Source: Nannocystis punicea (GTDB taxonomy: Bacteria; Myxococcota_A; Polyangia; Nannocystales; Nannocystaceae). Taken from it: DNA of 64,000 bases. This document shows, piece after piece, positions 49,874 to 58,240 of the stretch. A program made the position numbers and the translations under genes. The stretch's first letter is position 1, and each line of letters starts with the position of its first letter. Location of the stretch: assembly GCF_026965555.1 (NCBI RefSeq), contig NZ_CP114040.1, positions 5,580,001 through 5,644,000 on the forward strand, in the 5' to 3' direction. The notes beneath the pieces were generated by a model. It ran no database searches. It saw only the letters and a list, made by a program, of their open reading frames with translations, and had not been told where the DNA came from.

Positions 49874-50716
49874 TCACACGGAAAGCGGCGGATCGCCCTC
49901 GCTGGTGCCCGCAGCGCCGCTCCCCCGCGCTCGCCCGAACTCTTCGCCGTGGCCCTCACCGGGCTCGAGACCCATCGTCTGCATCAGCTTGCGAACATCG
50001 GTGACGGTGCCCTTGGCCCGATCGGCGAGCGTGCCGAGCTCGCGGCAGACGACGCGGAATGCGCGGCCGTACTCGCCCGCCTGCGCGGCGATGATGTTGC
50101 CGTTGAGGGCCAGCAGCTGCAACCGGCGGGCGACGTCGTCGAGGAAATGGATCACGCCCTCCATGCCGTCGGCGGCCTCCTCCTGGGCCGCCGTGCGCTG
50201 CTCGACGCCGATCCTGGCCGCGGCGACCAGCGACTCGTAGAAGGACTGCTCCGACTGGAAGGCCTCGATCATGCCGATCGGCGCCGTCTCGTCGGGCGAC
50301 GTGGTCGGGTACAGCGGGCGCGCGGTGACGAGATAGACCAGGCCGTTGCGCTTCAGCGAACCCTTGAAGATCTCGCGCTTGCGCAGCACGACGTCGACCA
50401 GCTCGGCGTCGGCGTAGCCGCCGATTTCGCCGGGCTTGCCGACGCCCAGGGCCGACGTCGAGGCGATCCGGCGGTTGCCGTGATAGAGCGTGATGCCGAG
50501 GCTCGTCGCCCGGGCGAGCAGCGGGAGGAGCGTATTGTCCTGGTCGAGGACGGTGTCGCCCGCGCGAAGGCGGCCCTCGACCCGGTGGAGGCGACCCAGG
50601 CGCCGAATCACGTTGTCGCACAGCTCGGTGGCCGAGACCCCCCGGTCGAGGATGCGGCGCCGGATCACCGACCACACCGCGTTGAAGATCTGGGTCTCCG
50701 TCGTCATTTCGCTCAC
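49874..50716 (-). CDS. cytoplasmic sensor with chemoreceptor-like signalling helix
   Basis: A 280-residue soluble protein. Residues 35-140 look like a single-Cache/PAS-like sensing domain (FNAVWSVIRRRIL, TLYHGNRRIASTSALGVG, LVYLVTARPLYP). Residues 160-265 are helical and contain LALNGNIIAAQAGEYGRAFRVVCRELGTLADRA, close to the conserved hairpin of methyl-accepting chemotaxis receptors but with no membrane segments. Probably a cytosolic receptor or a regulator built from an MCP hairpin. The start is GTG 50716 (ATG 50707 is an alternative); TACACT lies 8 nt before the GTG. It is divergent from gltX, 47 bp away. Confidence 0.78.
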   Translation of the reverse strand: MSEMTTETQIFNAVWSVIRRRILDRGVSATELCDNVIRRLGRLHRVEGRLRAGDTVLDQDNTLLPLLARATSLGITLYHGNRRIASTSALGVGKPGEIGGYADAELVDVVLRKREIFKGSLKRNGLVYLVTARPLYPTTSPDETAPIGMIEAFQSEQSFYESLVAAARIGVEQRTAAQEEAADGMEGVIHFLDDVARRLQLLALNGNIIAAQAGEYGRAFRVVCRELGTLADRAKGTVTDVRKLMQTMGLEPGEGHGEEFGRARGSGAAGTSEGDPPLSV

Positions 50717-50724
50717 GTGCCCGC

Positions 50725-50730
50725 AGTGTA
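50725..50730 (-). promoter_or_regulatory. -10 hexamer implying a leaderless start
   Basis: TACACT on the minus strand ends 8 nt before GTG 50716 of the sensor gene. Confidence 0.45.
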
Positions 50731-50763
50731 CTGGGCCCGGCGGCCCCGTGGTAGGAGCCCGTC

Positions 50764-52254
50764 ATGACCGGACAAGACGGCGCGCGGCCGCCTGGGCGCC
50801 TGCCTCCGCGCGTGCGGATCGCCCCCAGTCCGACCGGCGACCCGCACGTCGGCACGGCCTACATCGCCCTGTTCAACTACGTGTTCGCCCGCAAGCACGG
50901 CGGGAAATTCATCCTCCGGATCGAGGACACCGATCAGGAGCGGTACACCGCCGGCAGCGAAGCGGCCATCTTCGAGGCGCTGCGCTGGCTGGGTCTCGAG
51001 TGGGACGAGGGCCCCGACGTCGGCGGCCCGCACGGCCCGTATCGCCAGTCGGAGCGCCTGCCGCTGTACCGGCGGGAGATCCAGAAGCTGGTCGAGAAGG
51101 GCGAGGCGTACCCGTGCTTCTGCACCAAGGAGCGGCTCGACCAGCTGCGCCGCGACCAGATCGCGGCCAAGCAGTCGACTCTCGGCTACGACGGCCGCTG
51201 CCGCTCGCTTTCGCCCGCGGAGGCCGCGGCGCGCATGGCGGCCGGCGAGGCGCACGTGGTCCGGCTGCGCGTGCCGGACGACGGCGAGACCGTGTTCGTC
51301 GACCACCTGCGCGGCGAGGTCCGGTTCGAGAACCGGCTGATCGACGACCAGGTGCTGTTCAAGTCGGACGGCTTCCCGACCTATCACCTGGCCAACGTGG
51401 TCGACGACCACGACATGGGCATCACCCACGTGATCCGCGGCGAGGAGTGGATCACGTCGACGCCCAAGCACGTGCTGCTCTACAAGGCCTTCGGCTGGGA
51501 GGCGCCCGAGTTCTTCCACCTCGGCCTGCTCCGCAACGAGGACAAGTCGAAGCTGTCGAAGCGCAAGAACCCGGTCTCGGTGTTCCACTACCGCGACCTC
51601 GGCTACCTGCCCGAGACCATGCTGAACTTCATGGCCAACCTCGGCTACAGCATGGGCGACGACCGCGAGCGCTTCACGGTCGAGGAGATGATCGCGCACT
51701 TCGACTGGTCGCGCGTCAGCGCCGGCGGGCCGGTGTTCGACCAGAAGAAGCTCGAGGCGTTCGACGGCGCCGACATCCGCGCGATGTCGGTCGACACGCT
51801 CTACGACCGCCTGATGGAGCGCACGCTGTCGCGCGAGCGCCTGCTGCCGCTGCTCGCCCAGGCGCAGGAGCGGGTCAACCGGCTCGACGACTTCATCCCG
51901 TACCTGTCGTTCTTCTTCGGCGGCAGCCTCGACTACGGGCCGGTGCTCGACAAGCTCAAGGTCAAGGACCGCACGCCCGCCGAGGTCGCGACCACGCTCG
52001 AGGCGTTCGCCCAGGACATCGAGCGCGACCCCGAGGCCCGCGCCTTCACGGCTACGGCCCTCGACGCGTTCGCCCGCGGGTTCTGCGAGCGCAACGGCTG
52101 GAAGAACAAGGACCTGTTCATGCTGCTGCGCGTGGCCGTCACCGGCCGCACCGCCTCGCCGTCGCTGTTCGACACGATGGCGCTGTGCGGCAAGGACCGC
52201 TGCCGCCTGCGGATCCGCGACGTCGTCGCGCTGCTGCGCACGCAGAAGGGCTGA
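50764..52254 (+). CDS. gltX: glutamate--tRNA ligase
   Basis: A 496-residue class I aminoacyl-tRNA synthetase that charges tRNA-Glu. The HIGH-type motif is PSPTGDPHVG (residues 21-30); FILRIEDTDQERY and the KLSKRKNP (KMSKS-type) motif near residue 265 complete the ATP site. CFCTKERL and RGEEWITSTPKH are also typical. The length is standard, with an N-terminal extension of about 15 residues rich in Pro/Arg. GGAG is 6 nt before ATG 50764. The cognate tRNA-Glu gene is at 2686. A 14-bp phased array begins 14 nt after the stop. Confidence 0.97.
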   Translation: MTGQDGARPPGRLPPRVRIAPSPTGDPHVGTAYIALFNYVFARKHGGKFILRIEDTDQERYTAGSEAAIFEALRWLGLEWDEGPDVGGPHGPYRQSERLPLYRREIQKLVEKGEAYPCFCTKERLDQLRRDQIAAKQSTLGYDGRCRSLSPAEAAARMAAGEAHVVRLRVPDDGETVFVDHLRGEVRFENRLIDDQVLFKSDGFPTYHLANVVDDHDMGITHVIRGEEWITSTPKHVLLYKAFGWEAPEFFHLGLLRNEDKSKLSKRKNPVSVFHYRDLGYLPETMLNFMANLGYSMGDDRERFTVEEMIAHFDWSRVSAGGPVFDQKKLEAFDGADIRAMSVDTLYDRLMERTLSRERLLPLLAQAQERVNRLDDFIPYLSFFFGGSLDYGPVLDKLKVKDRTPAEVATTLEAFAQDIERDPEARAFTATALDAFARGFCERNGWKNKDLFMLLRVAVTGRTASPSLFDTMALCGKDRCRLRIRDVVALLRTQKG

Positions 52255-52268
52255 GCGGAGCGCGCGGG

Positions 52269-52352
52269 CATGTCCGAAGGGGCATGCCCGCCGGGACATG
52301 TGCGAGGCGACATGTCGCTTCGCGCATGTCCGATGCGACATATCTGCAAGCG
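52269..52352. repeat. 14-bp phased array, six units
   Basis: CATG at 52269, 52283, 52297, 52311 and 52325 and CATA at 52339, all 14 bp apart. It fills most of the space between the convergent gltX and cyclase genes. Confidence 0.9.
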
Positions 52353-52386
52353 CCGAGCGAGGCCGCGGCGACGCTGCCCCGCGGGC

Positions 52387-53772
52387 TCAGGGCGCGAGCT
52401 CGATGGCGGGGACCTCGCCGAAGCCCTTGGCGTAGACGGTGCGGGGGTTGCAGGAGGACCCGAGGGACATGTTCTGCAAAAAGCCCGGCTGGGTCAGCAG
52501 GCGGCCCGGGGTCGCGGCGGCCTCGAGGCGGGCGGCGAGGTTGACGGTCGCGCCGATGACGGTGTGCTCGAGGCGGGCGGGCGAGCCCATGTTGCCGTGG
52601 ACCAGCGGGCCGGCGGCGACGCCGATCCGCAGCTCGAGGGCGCGGCCGCCGTCCTCGGCGATGTCGGCGTTGCAGGCCGGCAGCTCGGCCAGCATCGCCA
52701 GGCCGCAGCGCACTGCCGCGACCGCGAGCTCGCCCACGGGCCTGAGGCCGCGCGGGTCGATGAACACGACCATGATGCCGTCGCCGAGCCGCTTGTCGAT
52801 GATGCCGCCGTGGGCCAGGATGACCGCGTCCATGCGCTCGAAGTAGCGGTTGAGCTGGCGGACCACGGCGGCCGGCCCGAGCTCGCTGCAGCGGCGGGTG
52901 AAGTCCTTGAGGTCGGCGAACAGCACCGCGCCCTCGGTCATGCGCCCGCCGACCCGGACCTCCTCCTCCGGGTTGATCCGGATCGCCTCGATGACGTGCG
53001 CCGGCAAGTAGTGGGCGAGCTTGCGCTGGGTCAGCTCGGTGTCGCGGCGCTCGAGCGCGGAGGCGTCGAGGCGGCGCAGCAGGTCGGGCAAGGTCCCGCG
53101 CACGTAGGCGCGCAGGCGCTGCAGCTCGGCGACCGGATCGTCGATGATGCGCTCGTCGTAGTAGATGTCGTAGCAGCAGTGGCGCACCGCCGGGTCGAGG
53201 TGGATGCACTCGCGGTGCTCGACCCGCGCCGGCGGGAGGCTCCAGATGGTCGGGATGGCCTCGAAGAAGCCGCGGCGGCTCCAGCAGGCGCCCGGGCGAT
53301 CGGCGATCTCGTGCTCCATCACCGCGCGCACGCGGGCGGCGCCGTGCCGGCGATCGACGAGCTGCATGCGGGTGATCCGGTTGCCGCGGGTGTACATGCG
53401 CTCGATGTCGCCGAAGAACTCGCCGGGGCCCTGCAGCGCCCACAGGAGCAGCCACATCGGGCCCATGTCCTGGCGCTGCATCATCGACGCCGAGGCGTCG
53501 CGCCAGTGCAGCCACAGCGGGTGATCGTAGTCCGGCGAGGTGTCGAGGCCGCACAGCTGGCGGGCCGCGGAGTCGCAGAAGCGGCGGTCGAACTCGACGC
53601 TGATCCAGCGCTCCGGATCCTGCAAGTACTCGAGGCTGAGGCCGGCGCCCTCGACGATGCGGTCGGCGACGTCCTCACCGAAGCGCTCGCAGAAGTAATG
53701 GACCAGCGTGAGCGCGAAGCGGTTGTTCAGGTGCGCCTTCGTCAACGCGGGGTCGTAGACGCGCTCCGGCAC
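52387..53772 (-). CDS. class III adenylate/guanylate cyclase
   Basis: A 461-residue soluble protein. The first 250 residues have a helical sensory region with several Cys/His (HYFCERFGEDVADRIVEG, CIHLDPAVRHCCYDIYYDE). The cyclase domain (about 280-450) has VLFADLKDFTRRC (first metal Asp), GGIIDKRLGDGIMVVF (second Asp in GDG) and GNMGSPARLEHTVIGATVNLAARLE (substrate-specifying and transition-state region). The first metal Asp, second Asp and transition-state Asn/Arg are present, so it should be active on ATP or GTP. GTG 53772 is the start; TAGTCT lies 6 nt before it. A degenerate 14-bp motif lies near the C-terminus. Confidence 0.93.
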   Translation of the reverse strand: MPERVYDPALTKAHLNNRFALTLVHYFCERFGEDVADRIVEGAGLSLEYLQDPERWISVEFDRRFCDSAARQLCGLDTSPDYDHPLWLHWRDASASMMQRQDMGPMWLLLWALQGPGEFFGDIERMYTRGNRITRMQLVDRRHGAARVRAVMEHEIADRPGACWSRRGFFEAIPTIWSLPPARVEHRECIHLDPAVRHCCYDIYYDERIIDDPVAELQRLRAYVRGTLPDLLRRLDASALERRDTELTQRKLAHYLPAHVIEAIRINPEEEVRVGGRMTEGAVLFADLKDFTRRCSELGPAAVVRQLNRYFERMDAVILAHGGIIDKRLGDGIMVVFIDPRGLRPVGELAVAAVRCGLAMLAELPACNADIAEDGGRALELRIGVAAGPLVHGNMGSPARLEHTVIGATVNLAARLEAAATPGRLLTQPGFLQNMSLGSSCNPRTVYAKGFGEVPAIELAP

Positions 53773-53778
53773 GCGCCC

Positions 53779-53784
53779 AGACTA
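53779..53784 (-). promoter_or_regulatory. -10 hexamer implying a leaderless start
   Basis: TAGTCT on the minus strand ends 6 nt before GTG 53772 of the cyclase gene. Confidence 0.4.
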
Positions 53785-53840
53785 CCGCGCCAGGGGGCCC
53801 CTGGCGAGGCTCAGGCCGCTGCGCGCGGCGCGGGCGACGA

Positions 53841-53858
53841 GATGTCCTCGGGGACATG
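53841..53858. repeat. 14-bp-spaced palindrome (intergenic)
   Basis: GATG at 53841 and CATG at 53855 around exact TGTCC-TCGG-GGACA, 25 bp downstream of the stop of the Cys-repeat lipoprotein gene. Confidence 0.85.
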
Positions 53859-53883
53859 TGCGTCCCCGCGCCGAATGTGGGCG

Positions 53884-55800
53884 TCAGGGGTTCTGCGCGG
53901 TCACCCAGGCGCCGATGAAGCCCTCGGGTGGGACGCCGCAGTTGGTGCCGACGTAGTCGGGGCCGTTGGCGTTGCCGACCTTGAACACCACGCCCGAGGG
54001 GTTCACCAGCTTGACCCGGTAGGAGCGGCCGGCGATGAAGGTCTTCTCCTTGGCGAAGGCGAGGGTGACGATGAAGCGCTCCGACTGGCCGGCGGCGACC
54101 TGCGCGAAGAAGCTGCCGGCGGCCGGGCCGAGCACGCCGTTGGCCGGGAACGAGAACGGGTTGCCGGTGAGGTGGACGTACTGGTCGCCGTTGCTGTACT
54201 CGGCGCCGCCGCTGTCCTGGTAGATCTTGGCGGACGAGACATCGGAGGAGAAGCCGCCCCCCATGGTGTCGAGCATCAGCGGGATCTTGTCGAGTCGCAG
54301 CGCGCTGGCGGTGTTGTTGTAGACGGTGAAGGCGAGGGTGGCGACCTCGCGGAAGTCGACGCCATCGGGCGGGAGGAACCGCTTGTCGACCGGCGGGTCG
54401 TCGGTCTGGACGAACACGACGCCGGCGTTGCAGCCGCCGCCCTTGGTGGTGCCGCAGTTGCTCAGGGCGTTGAGCTCGCAGGTCTTGCTCGCGTTGCAGT
54501 ACCATTGCTGGCAGCCCTGGAACACCCCGCACTCGCTGTTGGCGGTGCACTTCATGAACAGGGGGCAGCGCTGGCCGGTGGCCGGATCGGCGGGGGCGGC
54601 GGCGCAGGCCGGGCCGGGCTCGACGCACTGGCCGTTCTCGCACACGCCGGTGTCGCAGTCGGCGTCGATCAGGCAGCCCTCGCCGGCCTGGCACTCGGGA
54701 CAGGTCGCGCCGCCGCAGTCGACGTCGGTCTCGTCGCCGTTGTGGACGCCGTCGTTGCACTTCGGCGGCTGGCAGACCTGGCCGGTGCAGACGCCGCTGT
54801 CGCAGTCGGAGCCGAGCTGGCAGTCTTCGCCGGCCTGGCACTCGGGACAGGTGGGTCCGCCGCAGTCGACGTCGGTCTCCTGGCCGTTGTGGACGCTGTC
54901 GTCGCACGCGGCGGCCTGACAGACCTGGCCGGTGCAGACGCCGCTGTCGCAGTCGCCGTCGTCCTGGCAGCCGTCGCCCGGGCCGCAGTCGGGGCAGGTG
55001 GGGCCGCCGCAGTCGACGTCGGTCTCGTCGCCGTTGTGGGCCCCGTCGTCGCAGGCTGCCGCCTGGCAGACCTGGCCGGTGCAGACGCCGCTGTCGCAGT
55101 CGCCGTCGTCGTCGCAGGCCGCCCCGTCGCCGCACGCCGGGCAGACCGGGCCGCCGCAGTCGACGTCGGTCTCCATGCCGTTCTGGAGGCCGTCGCCGCA
55201 GGTCGGCGGGGCGCACTGGTGGGCGAGGCACAGCTGTCCCATGGGACAGTCGCGGGCGGTGACGCACTCGACGCAGGTGCCCTCGCCGTCGCACACGCCG
55301 GTCGTGCAACTCTCGCCCGCGGTCACGGCGACCTCGTCGCAGGCGCCGTCGCTGCAGACGGCCGCGTGACACTCGGCCGCGGCCGGGCAGTCGTCGGGGC
55401 CGCCGCAGCCGGGCATGCCGGTGGTCGTGGTGTCGGTGGTGTCGGTGGTGCCGGTCGTGGTGGTCGTGGCGTCGGTGGTGTCGGTGGCGGTGGTGATGTC
55501 GGTCGTGGCGTCGGTCGTCGCTTCGGTGGCGGTGACCGGGCTGGTGGTGGTCGTGAGGGTCTCTCCGCCGGTGGTGGGCGTCGTCGGATCGCCGGTGGTC
55601 GGGCCGGTGCCGCTCAGCGAGTCCGAGGCGCCGGTGGTCGGGTCGCCGGAATTGCTGGTCGTCGGGACCTGTCCCGAAGTGCTGGTCGAGGTGGTGCCGG
55701 TGCCGGTCGCGCTGCCGCCGTCGGTGGTCGCGGTGCCGGCGTCGCCGCAGGCGGTGAGGAGGGCGAAGACGAGGGCAGGAGAGAGCAGCCGAGTAGACAT
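53884..55800 (-). CDS. large lipoprotein with Thr-rich linker and tandem Cys repeats
   Basis: A 638-residue lipoprotein. The lipobox is LLTACG. A 110-residue Thr/Ser/Asp/Gly linker leads to a Cys-rich part: CPAAAECHAAVC and similar modules (about 130-190), then four repeats of about 46 residues (about 195-385) with the pattern C-x-D/N-G-x-x-NG-x-ETDVDCGG-x-x-CP-x-C-x-x-G-x-x-C-x(2-3)-DCDSGVC. The C-terminal 200 residues form a beta-rich domain (TLAFTVYNNTASALRLDKI, PFSFPANGVLGPAAGSFFAQVAAGQSERF). The repeats resemble myxobacterial surface Cys repeats of unknown role. Near-identical DNA in the repeats includes 14-bp-spaced boxes (54687/54701, 54834/54848, 55233/55247, 55668). Confidence 0.85.
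   Translation of the reverse strand: MSTRLLSPALVFALLTACGDAGTATTDGGSATGTGTTSTSTSGQVPTTSNSGDPTTGASDSLSGTGPTTGDPTTPTTGGETLTTTTSPVTATEATTDATTDITTATDTTDATTTTTGTTDTTDTTTTGMPGCGGPDDCPAAAECHAAVCSDGACDEVAVTAGESCTTGVCDGEGTCVECVTARDCPMGQLCLAHQCAPPTCGDGLQNGMETDVDCGGPVCPACGDGAACDDDGDCDSGVCTGQVCQAAACDDGAHNGDETDVDCGGPTCPDCGPGDGCQDDGDCDSGVCTGQVCQAAACDDSVHNGQETDVDCGGPTCPECQAGEDCQLGSDCDSGVCTGQVCQPPKCNDGVHNGDETDVDCGGATCPECQAGEGCLIDADCDTGVCENGQCVEPGPACAAAPADPATGQRCPLFMKCTANSECGVFQGCQQWYCNASKTCELNALSNCGTTKGGGCNAGVVFVQTDDPPVDKRFLPPDGVDFREVATLAFTVYNNTASALRLDKIPLMLDTMGGGFSSDVSSAKIYQDSGGAEYSNGDQYVHLTGNPFSFPANGVLGPAAGSFFAQVAAGQSERFIVTLAFAKEKTFIAGRSYRVKLVNPSGVVFKVGNANGPDYVGTNCGVPPEGFIGAWVTAQNP
55233..55250. repeat. 14-bp-spaced palindrome (intragenic)
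   Basis: GCTG at 55233 and CAGT at 55247 around exact TGTCC-CATG-GGACA, between Cys modules of the large lipoprotein. Confidence 0.8.
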
Positions 55801-56056
55801 CAGGCGTCGACGCTACTGCCTGGATCGCGGGCCGAGGAGCGCGGTCCGCTTGCCCTCCGTCACGCGGACGGCTGTCCCGCGCCGAGACGCGCCCACCCGC
55901 GCGAAAGAGTGAACGGAGTGTGCCGACGTCCGCTGGGGAGGGCAGGGCGCGAAGCGCTTCGCGCCGCGGGGTGATGGGTCGCCGGGAGCGGATCCTCGCC
56001 GGAGGTTCCGACGAGCGCGGTCGGCGAGGTGGCGCGCGGTTCTGCCCTGGAAGAGG

Positions 56057-56074
56057 TCTGTCCTCCGGGACATG
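56057..56074. repeat. 14-bp-spaced palindrome (intergenic)
   Basis: TCTG at 56057 and CATG at 56071 around exact TGTCC-TCCG-GGACA. Confidence 0.8.
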
Positions 56075-56252
56075 TGAGTGGGCGCAGAGATCGGCCGTGC
56101 GCCTGGCGCCGCGCTGCGCGGGTCGCTCGCGCGAGTCGAACGACGGGGCCGTGGCGAGGCTGCTCGGCGGAGGCTCGCGGAAGTCGAGGCCTCGTCCACC
56201 TGCGTCGACGCGATGACGCTTGCTACCTGCGGGCGAGATGTGGCGCTCAGGA

Positions 56253-56337
56253 CATGCTCGAAGGGATATGCGGAGGCGAGGGCGGCGAAGTCTTGCATGG
56301 CCTTACAGGCATGTCTTGAAGGACATGCTGAAGCCGC
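56253..56337. repeat. 14-bp phased array, 2+3 units
   Basis: CATG 56253 and TATG 56267 are 14 bp apart; after 29 bp, CATG 56296, 56310 and 56324 are again 14 bp apart. Confidence 0.75.
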
Positions 56338-56456
56338 CGGCGAGCGACCGCCGCGGGGCGCGCGGACGGGAGAGGTCATGGGCACAGAGCAGCGCAGACG
56401 TCCGCGTCGAGGCAGAGGTGCGGGGCGGCCGCGAGCGGTCGCAGGTCGAGCTGCGA

Positions 56457-56474
56457 GATGTCCTCGAGGACAGG
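56457..56474. repeat. 14-bp-spaced palindrome (intergenic)
   Basis: GATG at 56457 and CAGG at 56471 around exact TGTCC-TCGA-GGACA. Confidence 0.8.
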
Positions 56475-56713
56475 CTCCTCGCAGGGCCGGCGAGGGACGC
56501 GAAACTCGCGGCGGACGCGCGGTCCGACGGCGGTCTGCGAGCGAGATCTGCAGCGCCGCAGGATCGCGGCGCGCGGCGCCTCGCGGAGGATGGGTGCGCC
56601 GACAGTGCGCCCCGGGTTCTCGTCCCAGACTTTGCAGCTCAGGGCGAGGCGCTTTTATCCCGCCCGGGCCGCAGCTCCGCGAGCGTCGATGAGCTCGTCG
56701 GGGAGGGGTCAAT

Positions 56714-56875
56714 GCGGGTTCGGCTCCGACTTGTGGCGATGGGTGTCGGGAGCGTGCCGGCAGACCGCGGGTTCGGCTCCGACTTGTGGCGATGGGTATC
56801 GGGAGCGTGCCGGCCAGGGATGGCTGACTCGTTGCGGGTGCGGCTCCGACTTGCGGCGACAGTGTCGGGAGCGTC
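56714..56875. repeat. three copies of a 47-bp repeat
   Basis: Copies start at about 56714, 56767 and 56834 with the shared core GCGGGTTCGGCTCCGACTTG, then TGGCGATGGGTGTCGGGAGCGTG. The first two are nearly identical; the third is diverged. Non-coding context. Confidence 0.75.
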
Positions 56876-57135
56876 TCCACGAGCCACGAGCTCCAGGGTC
56901 CTTGCGGCGGGGACGGCGAGCGTGAGTCACGGCGCTCGCGGCGGCTGTTTCTCGAGCGTCCGCTCGTGGACGTAGCCGCGGCAGGCTCGTCGCGCGCGCA
57001 CGGCCGAGACGGCTGCTGCACCTCGACGGCGAATCAGCCGCGCGGGCCGAGGGCGATCGGACGCACGCTCGGCAGGCTCGCGCGCAGCCCGGGCGCCGAC
57101 GAACGGCGAGTCAGCCGCCGCTGCCGGGACACGCC

Positions 57136-57738
57136 TCAGACGCGCTCGGGCAGGGCCGTGGCGCTGCGCACGGCCGAGACGGCTTGCAGCAGCCACACGA
57201 GGGCGAAGCAGCTGACGAGGCCGAGGCCGACGGCGAAGGGGCCGAGCGGGAGGAGGACGGCCAGGATCGCGGCGGCGGCGATCCAGGCGTGGCGCAGCGC
57301 TCGTGCGGCGCGGGCGGTGCGGCCGAGGGCGCGGACCAGGGTCGCCAGCTGGGCCTCGTCTTCGGGCTGCAGCGGCGACTGGGTGCGCGCGGGCAGCAAG
57401 CGGTGGTTGTACCAGAGCAGGCGGGTGGCGATCTGATGAAGGCGCGCCAGCTCGACCACCGGCTCGCTCTCGCTGGCGGCGATCACCGAAGGCGTGTGGC
57501 TGAAGACGCCGGGGACGAACACGCGGGCGCGGTTGAGCGCGTTGACGGCCTCGGCGAGGAAGCTGCGGGCCTGAGCCGCGGTGCGCTCCGGATTGTCCTC
57601 GGCGTCCTGGCTCTCCAGGGTCAGCAGGGCGAGGTGGAGGGCGTCGCAGGCCTCCCCCAGCGGGCGCTGCGCGGCCGGAACCAGCGACTCCTCGTCGGGC
57701 TCGCAGCGGCGATACGCGCTCATCTGAGGGGGGGCCAT
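57136..57738 (-). CDS. small protein with two C-terminal membrane segments
   Basis: A 200-residue protein of unknown function. A soluble N-terminal region (about 1-140) is helical (ACDALHLALLTLESQDA, AQARSFLAEAVNALNRARVF, ELARLHQIATRLLWYNHRLLP). Two adjacent hydrophobic segments (about 152-190: HAWIAAAAILAVLLPLGPF and AVGLGLVSCFALVWLLQAV) form a C-terminal membrane hairpin. ATG 57738 is preferred to 57723 because TATGCT lies 8 nt before it. No family is recognised. Confidence 0.7.
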   Translation of the reverse strand: MAPPQMSAYRRCEPDEESLVPAAQRPLGEACDALHLALLTLESQDAEDNPERTAAQARSFLAEAVNALNRARVFVPGVFSHTPSVIAASESEPVVELARLHQIATRLLWYNHRLLPARTQSPLQPEDEAQLATLVRALGRTARAARALRHAWIAAAAILAVLLPLGPFAVGLGLVSCFALVWLLQAVSAVRSATALPERV

Positions 57739-57746
57739 TACCAGGC

Positions 57747-57752
57747 AGCATA
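57747..57752 (-). promoter_or_regulatory. -10 hexamer implying a leaderless start
   Basis: TATGCT on the minus strand ends 8 nt before ATG 57738 of the small membrane protein gene. Confidence 0.4.
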
Positions 57753-57826
57753 GCGGACGGCGGGGAGCGGGCCAGCGCGGGCGAGGGCGCGGCGGGCTCG
57801 ACTGTGATCGCGGCCGCGCGACCTCA

Positions 57827-58240
57827 GCTGTCCCTCGGGACATCCGGCCCGCCGGCTTCGCCGGCGCGGGCCCGCGCCTGGGCCTCGTTCCACCAGCCGT
57901 CGAGCGGCGGCTGTCGGGTGACCGCTAGCGAGCGAACCGGTCCGCGGCGCGCTCGCGGCCTCGGCTGTCCTTCGGGACATCCAGCCCGCGGCTTCGCCAG
58001 CACAGGCCCGCGGCTCGGCCTCGTTCCACCAGCGCCGTCCGGCGACCGCTCCTGGCGAGCGGACCGGTCCGCGGCGCTCGATCGGGCCGCGGCGTCAGCT
58101 GTCCTTCGGGGCATCCTACACGCCGGCACCGCCGGCGCGAGCCCGCGCCTCGGCCTCGTTCCACCAGCCGTCGAGCACCAACCGGCGGACCGCTCCTGGC
58201 GAGCGATCCGGTCCACGGCGCTCGAGCGGCCGCGGCATCA
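57827..58240 (-). repeat. three tandem copies of the mazG 3' end
   Basis: Motif-anchored units start at 57827, 57964 and 58098 (steps of 137, 134 and 143 bp to the native copy at 58241). Each repeats the end of the MazG-coding sequence: an inverted GCTGTCC-N-GGACATCC motif, GCCGGC repeats, GGGCCCGCGCC and TTCCACCAGCCGTCGAG, which encode LDGWWNEAxARARAGxAGGxD. After that each unit carries about 65 bp of a shared spacer with ACCGCTCCTGGCGAGCG and GGTCCGCGGCGC. The copies are decayed and lack a start, so they are not genes. Confidence 0.88.

Larger units (their letters stand above)
55801..57135. other. 1335-bp non-coding region rich in short repeats
   Basis: No credible gene; long open frames on both strands are Arg/Ser/Ala low-complexity. 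It contains three 14-bp motif sites (56057, 56253-56337, 56457), a three-copy 47-bp repeat (56714-56875) and no tRNA-like or terminator-like structure that I can support. Confidence 0.6.

Noticed and set aside
54687..54851. Additional 14-bp motif sites in the Cys-repeat lipoprotein (54687/54701 and 54834/54848)
   Set aside because: The spacing is exactly 14 bp, but these boxes recur because the gene's protein repeats are near-identical, so they are not independent evidence for the element.
55813..57021. Minus- and plus-strand frames of 150-400 codons between the Cys-repeat lipoprotein and the small membrane protein
   Set aside because: Arg/Ser/Pro/Ala low complexity in all frames, run through repeats, no start signal.
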